NCBI GenBank assembly: GCA_017390125.1
Contig: JAFPCT010000215.1
Coordinates: 1 to 23,408, forward strand
Direction: 5' to 3'
Source: Treponema sp.
Lineage (GTDB): Bacteria > Spirochaetota > Spirochaetia > Treponematales > Treponemataceae
DNA length: 23,408 nt
Of this stretch, positions 5,761 through 12,969 are shown piece after piece. Within the stretch, counting starts at the first letter, position 1, and every line of letters begins with the position of its first letter. The position numbers and the translations under genes were made by a program. The notes under the pieces are model-generated. The model was not told the DNA's origin and did no database searches. It worked only from the letters and a program-made list of their open reading frames with translations.

Positions 5761-8295
5761 ATGAAACAATATAACATTTCTGGAATGAGCTGCGCGGCTT
5801 GTTCGGCGCGGGTGGAAAAGGCGGTGGCGAAGGTGGCCGGGGTTCAGTCCTGCTCGGTTAGTCTTCTTACCAATTCTATGGGAGTTGAAGGCGACGTTCC
5901 GGATTCTGAAATCATTCGGGCGGTGGAAAACGCGGGCTATGGGGCAAGCCTAAAGGCTTCTGTGGGGGCCTCTGGCAAGGAAAATGCCGGTTCCAAGGTC
6001 AGGGCTGCTGGAAAATCTGAAGCAGAAGATTCCCTCAAGGACAGGGAAACGCCGGTTCTTGTAAAACGATTGGTTTCTTCTGTTATTTTTCTTGTCCCGC
6101 TGATGTATGTTTCCATGGGGCACATGATGTGGGGCTGGAAATTACCGGCCTTCCTTGAGGGGAACCATGTTGCAATGGGGCTTGTTCAGATGATTCTTGC
6201 GGCCATCGTGATGGTCATAAACCAGAAGTTTTTTATAAGCGGATTCAAGTCTCTGATTCATTGCTCTCCGAATATGGACACTCTGGTGGCTCTGGGTGCC
6301 GCTTCTTCTTTTGTGTACAGCCTTTGGGCTCTTTTTGCCATGACCGGAGCTGTCGTTTCCGGTGACGAGGAGGCTGTGCTCCGCTTTATGCACCAGTTCT
6401 ACTTTGAGACGGCGGCTATGATTCTTACCCTCATCACTGTGGGAAAAACTCTTGAGGCAAAATCCAAGGGAAGGACAACTGATGCCCTTAAGTCACTGAT
6501 GAAGCTTGCGCCTAAAACAGCGGTGATTTTTGAGGACGGAATTGAAAAGACTGTTCCTGTTGAAGCCGTAAAAAAAGGCGACATTTTTGTGGTTCGTCCC
6601 GGGGAAAATATTCCTGTGGACGGAATCGTGATTGAAGGAACCAGTGCGGTAAATGAATCTGCGCTTACCGGCGAAAGCATTCCTGTTGATAAAAAAGAGG
6701 GGGATTCCGTAAGCTCTGCCACGATGAACCAGTCGGGTTTTTTGAAGTGCCGGGCAACTCAGGTAGGAGAAGACACCACCCTTTCTCAGATCATTCAGAT
6801 GGTAAGCGATGCTGCGGCGACCAAGGCCCCTATTGCAAAAATTGCGGACAGGGTTTCCGGCGTTTTTGTTCCGGCGGTAATTTCAATTGCGGCGGTAACT
6901 TTCATCGTTTGGTTCCTGCTTGGCGCTGAATTCGGAACGGCTTTGACCCGGGCTGTGGCGGTTCTTGTCATAAGCTGCCCCTGCGCCCTGGGACTTGCGA
7001 CTCCGGTTGCCATCATGGTAGGAAACGGAAAGGGTGCGAAAAACGGCATCCTGTTCAAGACCGCGGTTTCCCTTGAGGAAGCTGGAAAAGCTGACATCGT
7101 TGTTCTGGACAAAACCGGAACGATTACAAAAGGCGAACCAAAAGTTACGGACATTATTCCTGCTGATGAAGATGAGGAAACAGAACTTTTTCGCAGTGCC
7201 TTTGCCCTTGAAAAAAAGAGCGGGCATCCTCTTTCAAAAGCAATCGTCATGAAAGGCGAGGAAAAAGCTCTGGTGCCTGAAGAAGTGACGGATTTTACAA
7301 ATCTTCCAGGAAATGGACTTGAAGCCCGCCTGAATGGAAAGCTTCTTTCCGGCGGAAAACTTTCTTTCATCGAAACGAAGGCTGCTGTTTCCCATGAGCT
7401 CAGGAATAAGGCGAACGAGCTTTCTGAAGCGGGAAAAACTCCCCTCTTCTTTGCACTGGATGGAAAGCTTCTGGGAATCATTGCCGTTGCGGACACCATA
7501 AAGGAAGACAGTCCGGCTGCAGTACGCGAGCTTCAGGAAATGGGGCTCAAGGTTGTAATGCTCACCGGAGACAACGAAAAGATTGCCAATGCAATCGGAA
7601 AGCAGGCTGGAGTTGATGAAGTTATTGCAGGTGTTCTTCCTGACGGCAAGGAAAGCGTAATCCGCCAGCTTCAGGAAGGCTCTGGGGAAGGAAAGGAAAA
7701 AAAGGTCGTCATGGTCGGCGACGGAATCAACGATGCTCCTGCCCTTAAAAAAGCGGACATCGGAATTGCGATCGGATCGGGAACGGACGTTGCCATTGAT
7801 GCGGCAGATGTCGTGCTGATGAAAAGCCGCCTTTCCGACGTACCGGCTGCAATCCGCCTGAGCCGCGGAACCCTAAGGAATATTCACGAAAACCTGTTCT
7901 GGGCGTTCATCTACAACGTAATCGGCATTCCCCTTGCGGCAGGAGCCTTTGTAAAACTTTTCGGCTGGCAGCTGAATCCAATGTTCGGAGCCGCCGCAAT
8001 GAGCCTTTCAAGTTTCTGCGTAGTAACGAACGCCCTCAGGCTGAATTTCTTCAAAATTAAAACCAAACAGGAGTTAAATATGGAAAAGACACTTTTAATC
8101 AACGGAATGATGTGCCAGCACTGCGAAATGCACGTGAAAAAAGCACTTGAAGCCCTGAACTTTGTGGAATCCGCTTCCCCTAGCCACGAATCAAAATCAG
8201 CAGTAATCAAAATAAAGTCCGGCTCATCTCTGGACGAAGCTGCCGTAAAAAAGGCAGTGGAAGATGCGGGCTATGAATTTGTCGGGGTAAAATAA
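5761..8295 (+). CDS. copA: copper-transporting P1B-type ATPase with fused C-terminal CopZ-like domain
   Basis: This 844-residue Cu(I)-type ATPase would pump copper across the inner membrane using ATP. An N-terminal heavy-metal-associated domain (about 1-66) has the GMSCAAC metal site (Cys11, Cys14). The ATPase core has TGES (303-306), the transmembrane CPC motif (406-408), the phosphorylated Asp450 in DKTGT, the P1B-specific SGHP (487-490), and GDGINDAP (653-660). Membrane segments are evident around residues 100-230, 370-430 and 700-765. A second complete metal-binding domain with GMMCQHC (Cys785, Cys788) forms the last 71 residues. In most bacteria that module is a separate chaperone, CopZ. 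AAGGAA precedes the start. A bidirectional terminator follows. Confidence 0.96.
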   Translation: MKQYNISGMSCAACSARVEKAVAKVAGVQSCSVSLLTNSMGVEGDVPDSEIIRAVENAGYGASLKASVGASGKENAGSKVRAAGKSEAEDSLKDRETPVLVKRLVSSVIFLVPLMYVSMGHMMWGWKLPAFLEGNHVAMGLVQMILAAIVMVINQKFFISGFKSLIHCSPNMDTLVALGAASSFVYSLWALFAMTGAVVSGDEEAVLRFMHQFYFETAAMILTLITVGKTLEAKSKGRTTDALKSLMKLAPKTAVIFEDGIEKTVPVEAVKKGDIFVVRPGENIPVDGIVIEGTSAVNESALTGESIPVDKKEGDSVSSATMNQSGFLKCRATQVGEDTTLSQIIQMVSDAAATKAPIAKIADRVSGVFVPAVISIAAVTFIVWFLLGAEFGTALTRAVAVLVISCPCALGLATPVAIMVGNGKGAKNGILFKTAVSLEEAGKADIVVLDKTGTITKGEPKVTDIIPADEDEETELFRSAFALEKKSGHPLSKAIVMKGEEKALVPEEVTDFTNLPGNGLEARLNGKLLSGGKLSFIETKAAVSHELRNKANELSEAGKTPLFFALDGKLLGIIAVADTIKEDSPAAVRELQEMGLKVVMLTGDNEKIANAIGKQAGVDEVIAGVLPDGKESVIRQLQEGSGEGKEKKVVMVGDGINDAPALKKADIGIAIGSGTDVAIDAADVVLMKSRLSDVPAAIRLSRGTLRNIHENLFWAFIYNVIGIPLAAGAFVKLFGWQLNPMFGAAAMSLSSFCVVTNALRLNFFKIKTKQELNMEKTLLINGMMCQHCEMHVKKALEALNFVESASPSHESKSAVIKIKSGSSLDEAAVKKAVEDAGYEFVGVK
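8080..8295 (+). CDS. possible internal start giving free CopZ-like copper chaperone
   Basis: Within the ATPase frame, codon 774 is an ATG with a strong Shine-Dalgarno AGGAG at 8069-8073, 6 bases upstream. Translation from here would give a 71-residue protein with the layout of a stand-alone CopZ: a GMMCQHCEMHVKKAL metal-binding loop and helix, then two strands ending in DAGYEFVGVK. The connecting residues before it (FFKIKTKQELN) look like a former intergenic region read through. Whether both the fused and free forms are made cannot be decided from sequence. Confidence 0.5.
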   Translation: MEKTLLINGMMCQHCEMHVKKALEALNFVESASPSHESKSAVIKIKSGSSLDEAAVKKAVEDAGYEFVGVK

Positions 8296-8301
8296 AGGCT
8301 G

Positions 8302-8347
8302 AAAAAAAAGCAGGGGGCGGAATTGAAATCGCTCTCCTGCTTTTTTT
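8302..8347. terminator. bidirectional intrinsic terminator between convergent genes
   Basis: GCAGGGGGCG (8310-8319) pairs with CGC-T-CTCCTGC (8330-8340) with one bulged base and two G-U pairs. It is flanked by eight A on the left and seven T on the right. It can end both the copper ATPase transcript and the converging 5'-nucleotidase transcript. Confidence 0.85.
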
Positions 8348-8350
8348 CAT

Positions 8351-9979
8351 CTATTTTTCTCTGATTATAAGCCGTCCTTCGCCTGTTTTGTTGCGGTATT
8401 TTTCCGGCAGTTTCCCGCCTAAATTTTCAGTATATTTTATAAGAATATCCCGGTCTTTCATTATTTTGCCAGGTATGCGTTTTGCTCCGTAGAACATGTG
8501 ACCGTCACCATGGAAGAACAGTGTGAATTCAATTCCTGCGACAGTATAGATTTTTTCAGGATCAATTGGCTTCCCGTTTACTGTTACGTCGTAAACCCGA
8601 TAAGGACCTGTCACCTTAAGGAAGAACATATTTTCGTCGGTTTCTATTGAAGGCTTAACTTTCGGGTCAATTTTGTAACTCAGACCGGAGCAATGAAGTA
8701 TGCCGCCGCTTAGTTTTGGATATTGCCTTGCGCCGAATTCAAGCTCGTCGATCAAAGTCTGACCTTTCACTTCTGCAACGCAGATAAGGTTGTCAAAAGG
8801 ATTTACGTTCAAAATGTTGTTGTAGGTAATGACTCCGGCAGGAATGTTTGAGCGTACGCTTCCGCCGTTTATTACACAGATGTCCGCTCCGAGTATTTCC
8901 CGGTATGCGTCTGCAATGAAGTCACACAGGTTTGTTTCTCCGTCCCGGACAAGCCAGTTGTTGTTTTCGTCAGTTGCCAGAAGAGGGAAATCTGTTTCGC
9001 CGATTTTTCTGCTGACTGTCGCAGAGAAGTTTTCTTTCATATCCGCAATGCTTTTCTGGATTTTTTTGTCAGCAGAGGAGCCGTTTCTGGATGGAACGGA
9101 ATCAACAAGTTCAGTTGAAATGATTCCCTCTTTCGAAATCGTTACTTTTCCGATGTGGGAAAGCTTTGTTCCGGACTGAGTGATTGGGATTTCCCTGCCG
9201 CTTTTGTCTTTTACAGAAAAGACAGGCGTAACTTCATGGGAATGACCGTCAATTACAACATCTGCGCCGGAAATATGGCTTGTCAGGTAAGGCGCGCTCA
9301 TTTCCGGTGTTACACCGTTTTCGCCTAAATGTGCTACAAGAACTACATAATCTGCGCCCTTTTTTCTTGCGGCGTCAATTGCCTGCTGAGTGTCGGAAAT
9401 CATTTTTGCGGCATTGTTCTCTCCGCCAAAGTCATAGATGAAGTTTCCTGCATCATCCTGAAAATATACAGGCGTTGATTTAGAGATGGTTTCCGGGGTT
9501 ACAATTCCTACATAGGCAACCTTTGTTTTGCCATAGGAAATCATTTTATATGCCGGGAAAACAAGTTTATTCCCTCTTCGAAAGTTGCATGCTATGTAGC
9601 CGCACTTAATTTTTTTTGAAAGCTCCAGAAAACGTTTCATTCCGTAGTCAAATTCATGGTTTCCCGGAATGACTACATCATAGCCAAGCTCGTTCATTAA
9701 TGAGATGATGCAGCCGCCTTTTGAAATCATGCCGATTGTAGCGCCTTGAATTGCGTCTCCTGCGTCAACAAGTGAGACATAAGGAGTCTGTTCTGACATT
9801 TCCTGCTTGTACAGGGAAAGCCCTGCATAGCCGATGTTGTCCTCGATGCCGCAGTGAACGTCATTTGTATACAGAATGACAATATCCTGCTCCGGTAATT
9901 TTACTGTTTTTTTTGCTTGTGAAGCTGCCAGGCTGGCAATAGTCGCTGCCAGCATTAAAATTGAAATAATTCTCTTCAT
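8351..9979 (-). CDS. exported 5'-nucleotidase / UDP-sugar hydrolase family protein
   Basis: The mature protein should hydrolyse nucleotides (or related phosphoesters) outside the cytoplasm for nucleoside salvage. From the ATG at 9979 it has 542 residues. A signal peptide (MKRIISILMLAATIASLA) has a likely cut near ASQA and no lipobox cysteine. The metallophosphoesterase domain shows NDVH (Asp40, His42), DAGDAIQG, GNHEFDYG (106-113), AHLGENG (His217) and GHSHEV (245-250). The C-terminal nucleotide-binding domain includes NGGSVRSNIPAG. Length and domain order are standard. A TTG 13 codons upstream gives a longer frame but would spoil the signal peptide and lies within the promoter -35 box. No Shine-Dalgarno sequence is evident. 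It is downstream of xpt on the same strand, which fits purine salvage. Confidence 0.92.
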   Translation of the reverse strand: MKRIISILMLAATIASLAASQAKKTVKLPEQDIVILYTNDVHCGIEDNIGYAGLSLYKQEMSEQTPYVSLVDAGDAIQGATIGMISKGGCIISLMNELGYDVVIPGNHEFDYGMKRFLELSKKIKCGYIACNFRRGNKLVFPAYKMISYGKTKVAYVGIVTPETISKSTPVYFQDDAGNFIYDFGGENNAAKMISDTQQAIDAARKKGADYVVLVAHLGENGVTPEMSAPYLTSHISGADVVIDGHSHEVTPVFSVKDKSGREIPITQSGTKLSHIGKVTISKEGIISTELVDSVPSRNGSSADKKIQKSIADMKENFSATVSRKIGETDFPLLATDENNNWLVRDGETNLCDFIADAYREILGADICVINGGSVRSNIPAGVITYNNILNVNPFDNLICVAEVKGQTLIDELEFGARQYPKLSGGILHCSGLSYKIDPKVKPSIETDENMFFLKVTGPYRVYDVTVNGKPIDPEKIYTVAGIEFTLFFHGDGHMFYGAKRIPGKIMKDRDILIKYTENLGGKLPEKYRNKTGEGRLIIREK

Positions 9980-9989
9980 ATCGAGTATG

Positions 9990-10018
9990 ATTCTATTTGC
10001 TTTGGGTAATTTTTTCAA
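9990..10018 (-). promoter_or_regulatory. promoter of the 5'-nucleotidase gene
   Basis: On the minus strand TTGAAA (10018-10013) and TAGAAT (9995-9990) are 17 bases apart. The expected start point, near 9983, is only about 4 bases before the ATG, so the mRNA would be nearly leaderless. Confidence 0.55.
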
Positions 10019-10061
10019 CTTGTCTACTTTCGGAGTTGGCGTAATCTAGAAAAGCTTCTTT

Positions 10062-10111
10062 ACGGTGCATTGGTTCATGAACCGCAGTAAATGCAGCCGT
10101 GGGGCATCCCC
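10062..10111. other. dense nested palindromes between xpt and the 5'-nucleotidase gene
   Basis: ACGGTGCATT (10062-10071) pairs with AATGCA-G-CCGT (10090-10100) around the perfect palindrome GGTTCATGAACC (10072-10083). GGGG-CAT-CCCC (10101-10111) follows directly. The structure starts 4 bases after the xpt stop and has no T-run on either strand, so it is not a normal intrinsic terminator. It may be a palindromic intergenic repeat, an mRNA-stabilising 3' structure, or a structured leader. No known riboswitch consensus was recognised. Confidence 0.6.
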
Positions 10112-10115
10112 GGAG

Positions 10116-10697
10116 TTATTGTTTGCGGAATTCAATTTTTCCGCTGGCAGAATCCATTGAATCAACAATTGCGATAGATTCCAGCTGGAAACCTTTTTCA
10201 CGGATTATCTTTCCGCCGTCCTGGAAACCTTTTTCAATGGCAATTCCGATGCCGCTTACTTCCGCACCTGCCTGGCGTACAATTTCCGTAAGGCCGAGGA
10301 GAGCAGCTCCGTTTGCCAGAAAGTCATCGATGATCAGGACTTTTTCGTTCGGGGAGATGTATTTTTTTGAGACAAATACATGATTCATGCATTTGTGGGT
10401 GTATGAATATACATCTGCAAAATATTTGTCGCCGTCAACATTCAGGCTCTGAGTTTTTTTTGCAAAAAGAACCGGAACATTGAAATACCGTGCGACAATG
10501 CAGGCAATTCCGATTCCGCTTGATTCAATAGTAAGGATTTTAGTTACTTCTTTGTTTGCGAATCTTTTTTTGAATTCAGCACCCATTTTCTCCAAAAGCG
10601 AAATGTCAATCTGATGATTCAAAAAACTGTCAACTTTAAGAACGTTTCCCTTTTTTACGATTCCGTCTTTTAAAATTCTTTCCTCAAGAAAATTCAT
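10116..10697 (-). CDS. xpt: xanthine phosphoribosyltransferase
   Basis: Xpt converts xanthine and PRPP to XMP in purine salvage, in the cytoplasm. The 193-residue protein matches the Bacillus-type family throughout: MNFLEERILKDGIVKKGNVLKVD at the start, FLNHQID, a central IESSGIGIA segment, and the PRPP-binding motif VLIIDDFLANGAALLGL at 120-136. Length is standard. The ATG at 10697 has GGAG upstream. pyrE precedes it on the same strand by 81 bases that contain a hairpin. Bacillus xpt is controlled by a guanine riboswitch; none of that consensus is visible here. Confidence 0.95.
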   Translation of the reverse strand: MNFLEERILKDGIVKKGNVLKVDSFLNHQIDISLLEKMGAEFKKRFANKEVTKILTIESSGIGIACIVARYFNVPVLFAKKTQSLNVDGDKYFADVYSYTHKCMNHVFVSKKYISPNEKVLIIDDFLANGAALLGLTEIVRQAGAEVSGIGIAIEKGFQDGGKIIREKGFQLESIAIVDSMDSASGKIEFRKQ

Positions 10698-10740
10698 AGC
10701 ATGCTCCAGATTATGTAACTCTTCTCTTTTAAAGTAAGGG

Positions 10741-10767
10741 GAACCGCTGAAAATAAATTCCAGCGGT
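10741..10767 (-). terminator. hairpin between pyrE and xpt (weak terminator or attenuator)
   Basis: ACCGCTG and CAGCGGT pair, extending inward through G-U and A-T pairs to a 5-base loop (about 10 bp in all). On the minus strand it lies 11 bases after the pyrE stop. Only TTCCCC follows rather than a T-run, so it would be a poor terminator and may instead protect or partially separate the two messages. Confidence 0.45.
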
Positions 10768-10778
10768 CATTCCAGACA

Positions 10779-11468
10779 TTATTTAGATGCGCCGTACTGC
10801 TGATAGTAAGCGTCTATTTCCTTTTTGATTTCGTCAGTGATGATTTTTTTGTCGCCGTTTGTGTAAAGGGCATCAACAACTTCGCTCATAGAAACAATAG
10901 CTCTTGCAGGGAAGCCGTATTTTTCAGTGATTACATCAAGGGCAGCTTTTGTGCTGTCCGGGGCCTTTTCTTCGCGGTTCAAGCTTACAATCTCCCCCAC
11001 GATTTTAATTCCGCCCTCAGCAGTTTCCTGAGCCTTGATTTTTGGATAAGTTTCTTCAATTGATTTACCGCTTGTAGTTACGTCTTCGATAATTACAACC
11101 CGGTCACCGTCCTTGATTTTGTATCCAAGAAGGGCACCTTTGTCAGCGCCGTGATCCTTCTCTTCCTTGCGGTCAGAACAATATTTTACTTCCTTGCCGT
11201 ACAATCTTGAATAAGCTACTGCCGTTACAACTGCAAGAGGAATTCCCTTGTATGCAGGTCCGAAAAGAACGTCAAAGTCATCGCCGAAATTGTCATGTAT
11301 AGCGTGCGCATAAAATTCACCAAGCCGGGCAAGCTGACTTCCAGTAACGTATGCCCCCGCATTCATAAAAAACGGACTCTGACGGCCGCTTTTCAAAGTA
11401 AATGAGCCAAATTTTAAAACCTGGCATTCAACCATAAAATCAATAAATTCTTTCTTATACTGTTCCAT
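10779..11468 (-). CDS. pyrE: orotate phosphoribosyltransferase
   Basis: PyrE makes orotidine 5'-phosphate from orotate and PRPP, the fifth step of pyrimidine synthesis. The 229-residue protein has FTLKSGRQSPFFMNAGAY near the N-terminus (orotate and substrate loop), FGPAYKGIPLA, the mobile active-site loop RKEEKDHG (100-107), and the PRPP motif VVIIEDVTTSGKS (124-136). It is somewhat longer than the roughly 180-215 residues usual for the family because of a charged C-terminal tail. The ATG at 11468 has only a weak ribosome-binding site very close by. It is divergent from earP and upstream of xpt. Confidence 0.96.
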   Translation of the reverse strand: MEQYKKEFIDFMVECQVLKFGSFTLKSGRQSPFFMNAGAYVTGSQLARLGEFYAHAIHDNFGDDFDVLFGPAYKGIPLAVVTAVAYSRLYGKEVKYCSDRKEEKDHGADKGALLGYKIKDGDRVVIIEDVTTSGKSIEETYPKIKAQETAEGGIKIVGEIVSLNREEKAPDSTKAALDVITEKYGFPARAIVSMSEVVDALYTNGDKKIITDEIKKEIDAYYQQYGASK

Positions 11469-11548
11469 TCCAACATTTTACCGCACAGATGTATTTTTAT
11501 AAAGAGATGATTTAACTCAATTTCGTCTTTGCAAACTTCTTTCCATAA

Positions 11549-11554
11549 TATAAA
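11549..11554 (+). promoter_or_regulatory. possible -10 box for earP
   Basis: TATAAA lies 8 bases before the earP ATG with no clear -35 box and no Shine-Dalgarno sequence between. If used, the transcript would start almost at the ATG. The 94-base gap to pyrE shows no other strong signal. Confidence 0.25.
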
Positions 11555-11562
11555 ATCCAGAC

Positions 11563-12792
11563 ATGGGTTCAGAAATCAATTCCAAAGACATTACCATCCT
11601 TTGCAAGGTTGTGGACAATTTCGGTGATATAGGTGTGGTTTACCGCCTTGCCCGTGCCCTTTCGGAACTTTCAGAACAGCTCCGCCTTCGCATAGTCGTT
11701 GACAACCTGCAGTCTTTTTCGCTTCTCGAACCAAAAGTAAATCCAGCCGCAGACATTCAGATGGTAAACGGATGGCAGATTTTCCGCTGGGATTCGCCGG
11801 AGTGCACAGAACATTTTCGCGAAAATCCGCCCCATATAATACTTGAATGCTTTCAGTGCGGCCGCCCGGAATGGCTTGAAAATCTGCTTTTTACAGAAAC
11901 AATTCCAAACGTAGCCCAGATTATCATGCTCGACTATCTTACCGCGGAACCCTATGCCGAAACTTTTCATAAGCTCCTTTCCCTGACCCGAAGTTCCCGC
12001 GTAAAAAAAATAAATTTCATGCCCGGCTTCACCCCGAAAACCGGCGGTCTGATTTTAGACAAAGCATTCGTAAAATCACTGGAAAACCAGGGAGGGGAAA
12101 GCCTTCCCCTGGCTCACACTCCGTTGCTCGCCACCCCTTCGCCTAGGGGGGCACAACAAGTTGAGCCGCCCCTAAAACCCCCGGTTTTTAAAACAATATT
12201 TTTCAGCTATCCGAAAGACTGGGCTCCGGCAGTCAGCGCCCTTCAGAAATTCAGCCGCCAGCTGCAGAATTCAAAGCTAAAAGTATTCCTTGCAAAGGGC
12301 GCAGGCTTCGATTCCTTTTACAGGGCATATACAGAAAAAAAAGCATCTTCTGCCGATTCCCTGTTTGAGCTTGAGCCGTTGAATTTCATTCCGCAGACAG
12401 AATGGGACGCCCTTCTTTGTTCTTCCAGCCTGCTTTTTATCCGCGGCGAAGACAGCCTGAGCAGGGCCGCGCTATGGGGAGTTCCCTACCTCTGGCATGC
12501 CTATCCCCAGACCGAAGATTACCAGCTTGTAAAAGTTCAGGCGCTTCTGGATGCCATGAAACCATTCTTTTCCCCGGAACTTTTTGGCACAGTGGAAACC
12601 TGCTGGCAGATCTACAACGGAAAACCAGGGGACTTGGAGACCGCCCTCACAGACTTCCTTTCCTCTTATGAAGCCCTTAAGCCGGGTTTCAAAGCCTTTT
12701 CCGAAAGTCTCCTGAAAAACGGAAACCTGGCAAAAAATCTGCTGGATTTTATAGAAGAATTATGTGCAAGCAGGCGCTCTGATGTGTCATAA
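11563..12792 (+). CDS. earP: EF-P arginine rhamnosyltransferase EarP
   Basis: EarP attaches rhamnose from dTDP-L-rhamnose to Arg32 of elongation factor P, which EF-P needs to relieve ribosomes stalled at polyproline. It is a GT-B-fold inverting glycosyltransferase. Family marks are clear: CKVVDNFGDIGVVYRLAR at the N-terminus with the conserved Asp18 and Asp22, FMPGFTPKTGGL in the middle, and FIRGEDSLSRAALWGVPYLWHAYPQ with Glu296 and Asp297 in the nucleotide-sugar site. efp follows directly, which settles the function. The 409 residues exceed the usual about 380. The excess lies in a proline-rich segment at about residues 177-207 encoded by palindromic DNA. No clear ribosome-binding site precedes the ATG. 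Confidence 0.94.
   Translation: MGSEINSKDITILCKVVDNFGDIGVVYRLARALSELSEQLRLRIVVDNLQSFSLLEPKVNPAADIQMVNGWQIFRWDSPECTEHFRENPPHIILECFQCGRPEWLENLLFTETIPNVAQIIMLDYLTAEPYAETFHKLLSLTRSSRVKKINFMPGFTPKTGGLILDKAFVKSLENQGGESLPLAHTPLLATPSPRGAQQVEPPLKPPVFKTIFFSYPKDWAPAVSALQKFSRQLQNSKLKVFLAKGAGFDSFYRAYTEKKASSADSLFELEPLNFIPQTEWDALLCSSSLLFIRGEDSLSRAALWGVPYLWHAYPQTEDYQLVKVQALLDAMKPFFSPELFGTVETCWQIYNGKPGDLETALTDFLSSYEALKPGFKAFSESLLKNGNLAKNLLDFIEELCASRRSDVS
12093..12174. repeat. palindromic element inserted in frame within earP
   Basis: Two hairpins lie within coding sequence. AGGGGAA-AGCC-TTCCCCT (12093-12110) is a perfect 7-bp stem. At 12144-12174, TAGGGG, GGC and CAAC pair with GTTG, GCC and CCCCTA across an AA turn, with one bulged G and one A-A mismatch. 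The encoded residues (SLPLAHTPLLATPSPRGAQQ and following) are low-complexity and absent from the core family fold. The block looks like a mobile palindromic repeat that landed in a linker without breaking the frame. Confidence 0.6.
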
Positions 12793-12843
12793 CTGTCCCC
12801 TTTGAATTATAAACTCGGAAATATACTGGAAACGCTTATTGTA

Positions 12844-12892
12844 CACCTGAAATTTTCAGAGGGCAGCTTTTTCTTATTTCACCTGAAATTTT
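12844..12892. repeat. 13-bp direct repeat upstream of efp
   Basis: CACCTGAAATTTT occurs at 12844-12856 and again at 12880-12892, with starts 36 bases apart, in the gap between earP and efp and just upstream of the efp promoter. The first copy is part of the palindrome CTGAAA-T-TTTCAG (12847-12859). It may be a regulator site; nothing else supports that. Confidence 0.5.
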
Positions 12893-12896
12893 ACTG

Positions 12897-12925
12897 ATGA
12901 CTTTTATTTCTTTTTCATGTATAAT
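12897..12925 (+). promoter_or_regulatory. probable promoter of efp
   Basis: ATGACT (12897-12902) and a perfect TATAAT (12920-12925) are separated by 17 bases, 45 bases before the efp ATG. It gives efp transcription independent of earP. Confidence 0.6.
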
Positions 12926-12969
12926 TTAAAAACACATTCAGTAAATCTTTTTTTTGAGGTTATATAGTT

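Noticed and set aside
6795..7499. Minus-strand reading frame of 234 codons opposite copA
   Set aside because: It is antisense to the CPC and DKTGT region of the copper ATPase, rich in Ser, Phe and Pro as shadow frames are, and has no domain.
10698..10778. Possible guanine riboswitch upstream of xpt
   Set aside because: Bacillus xpt has one, so I looked for the core consensus here. Neither the conserved loop bases nor the three-way junction is present; only a simple hairpin is found.
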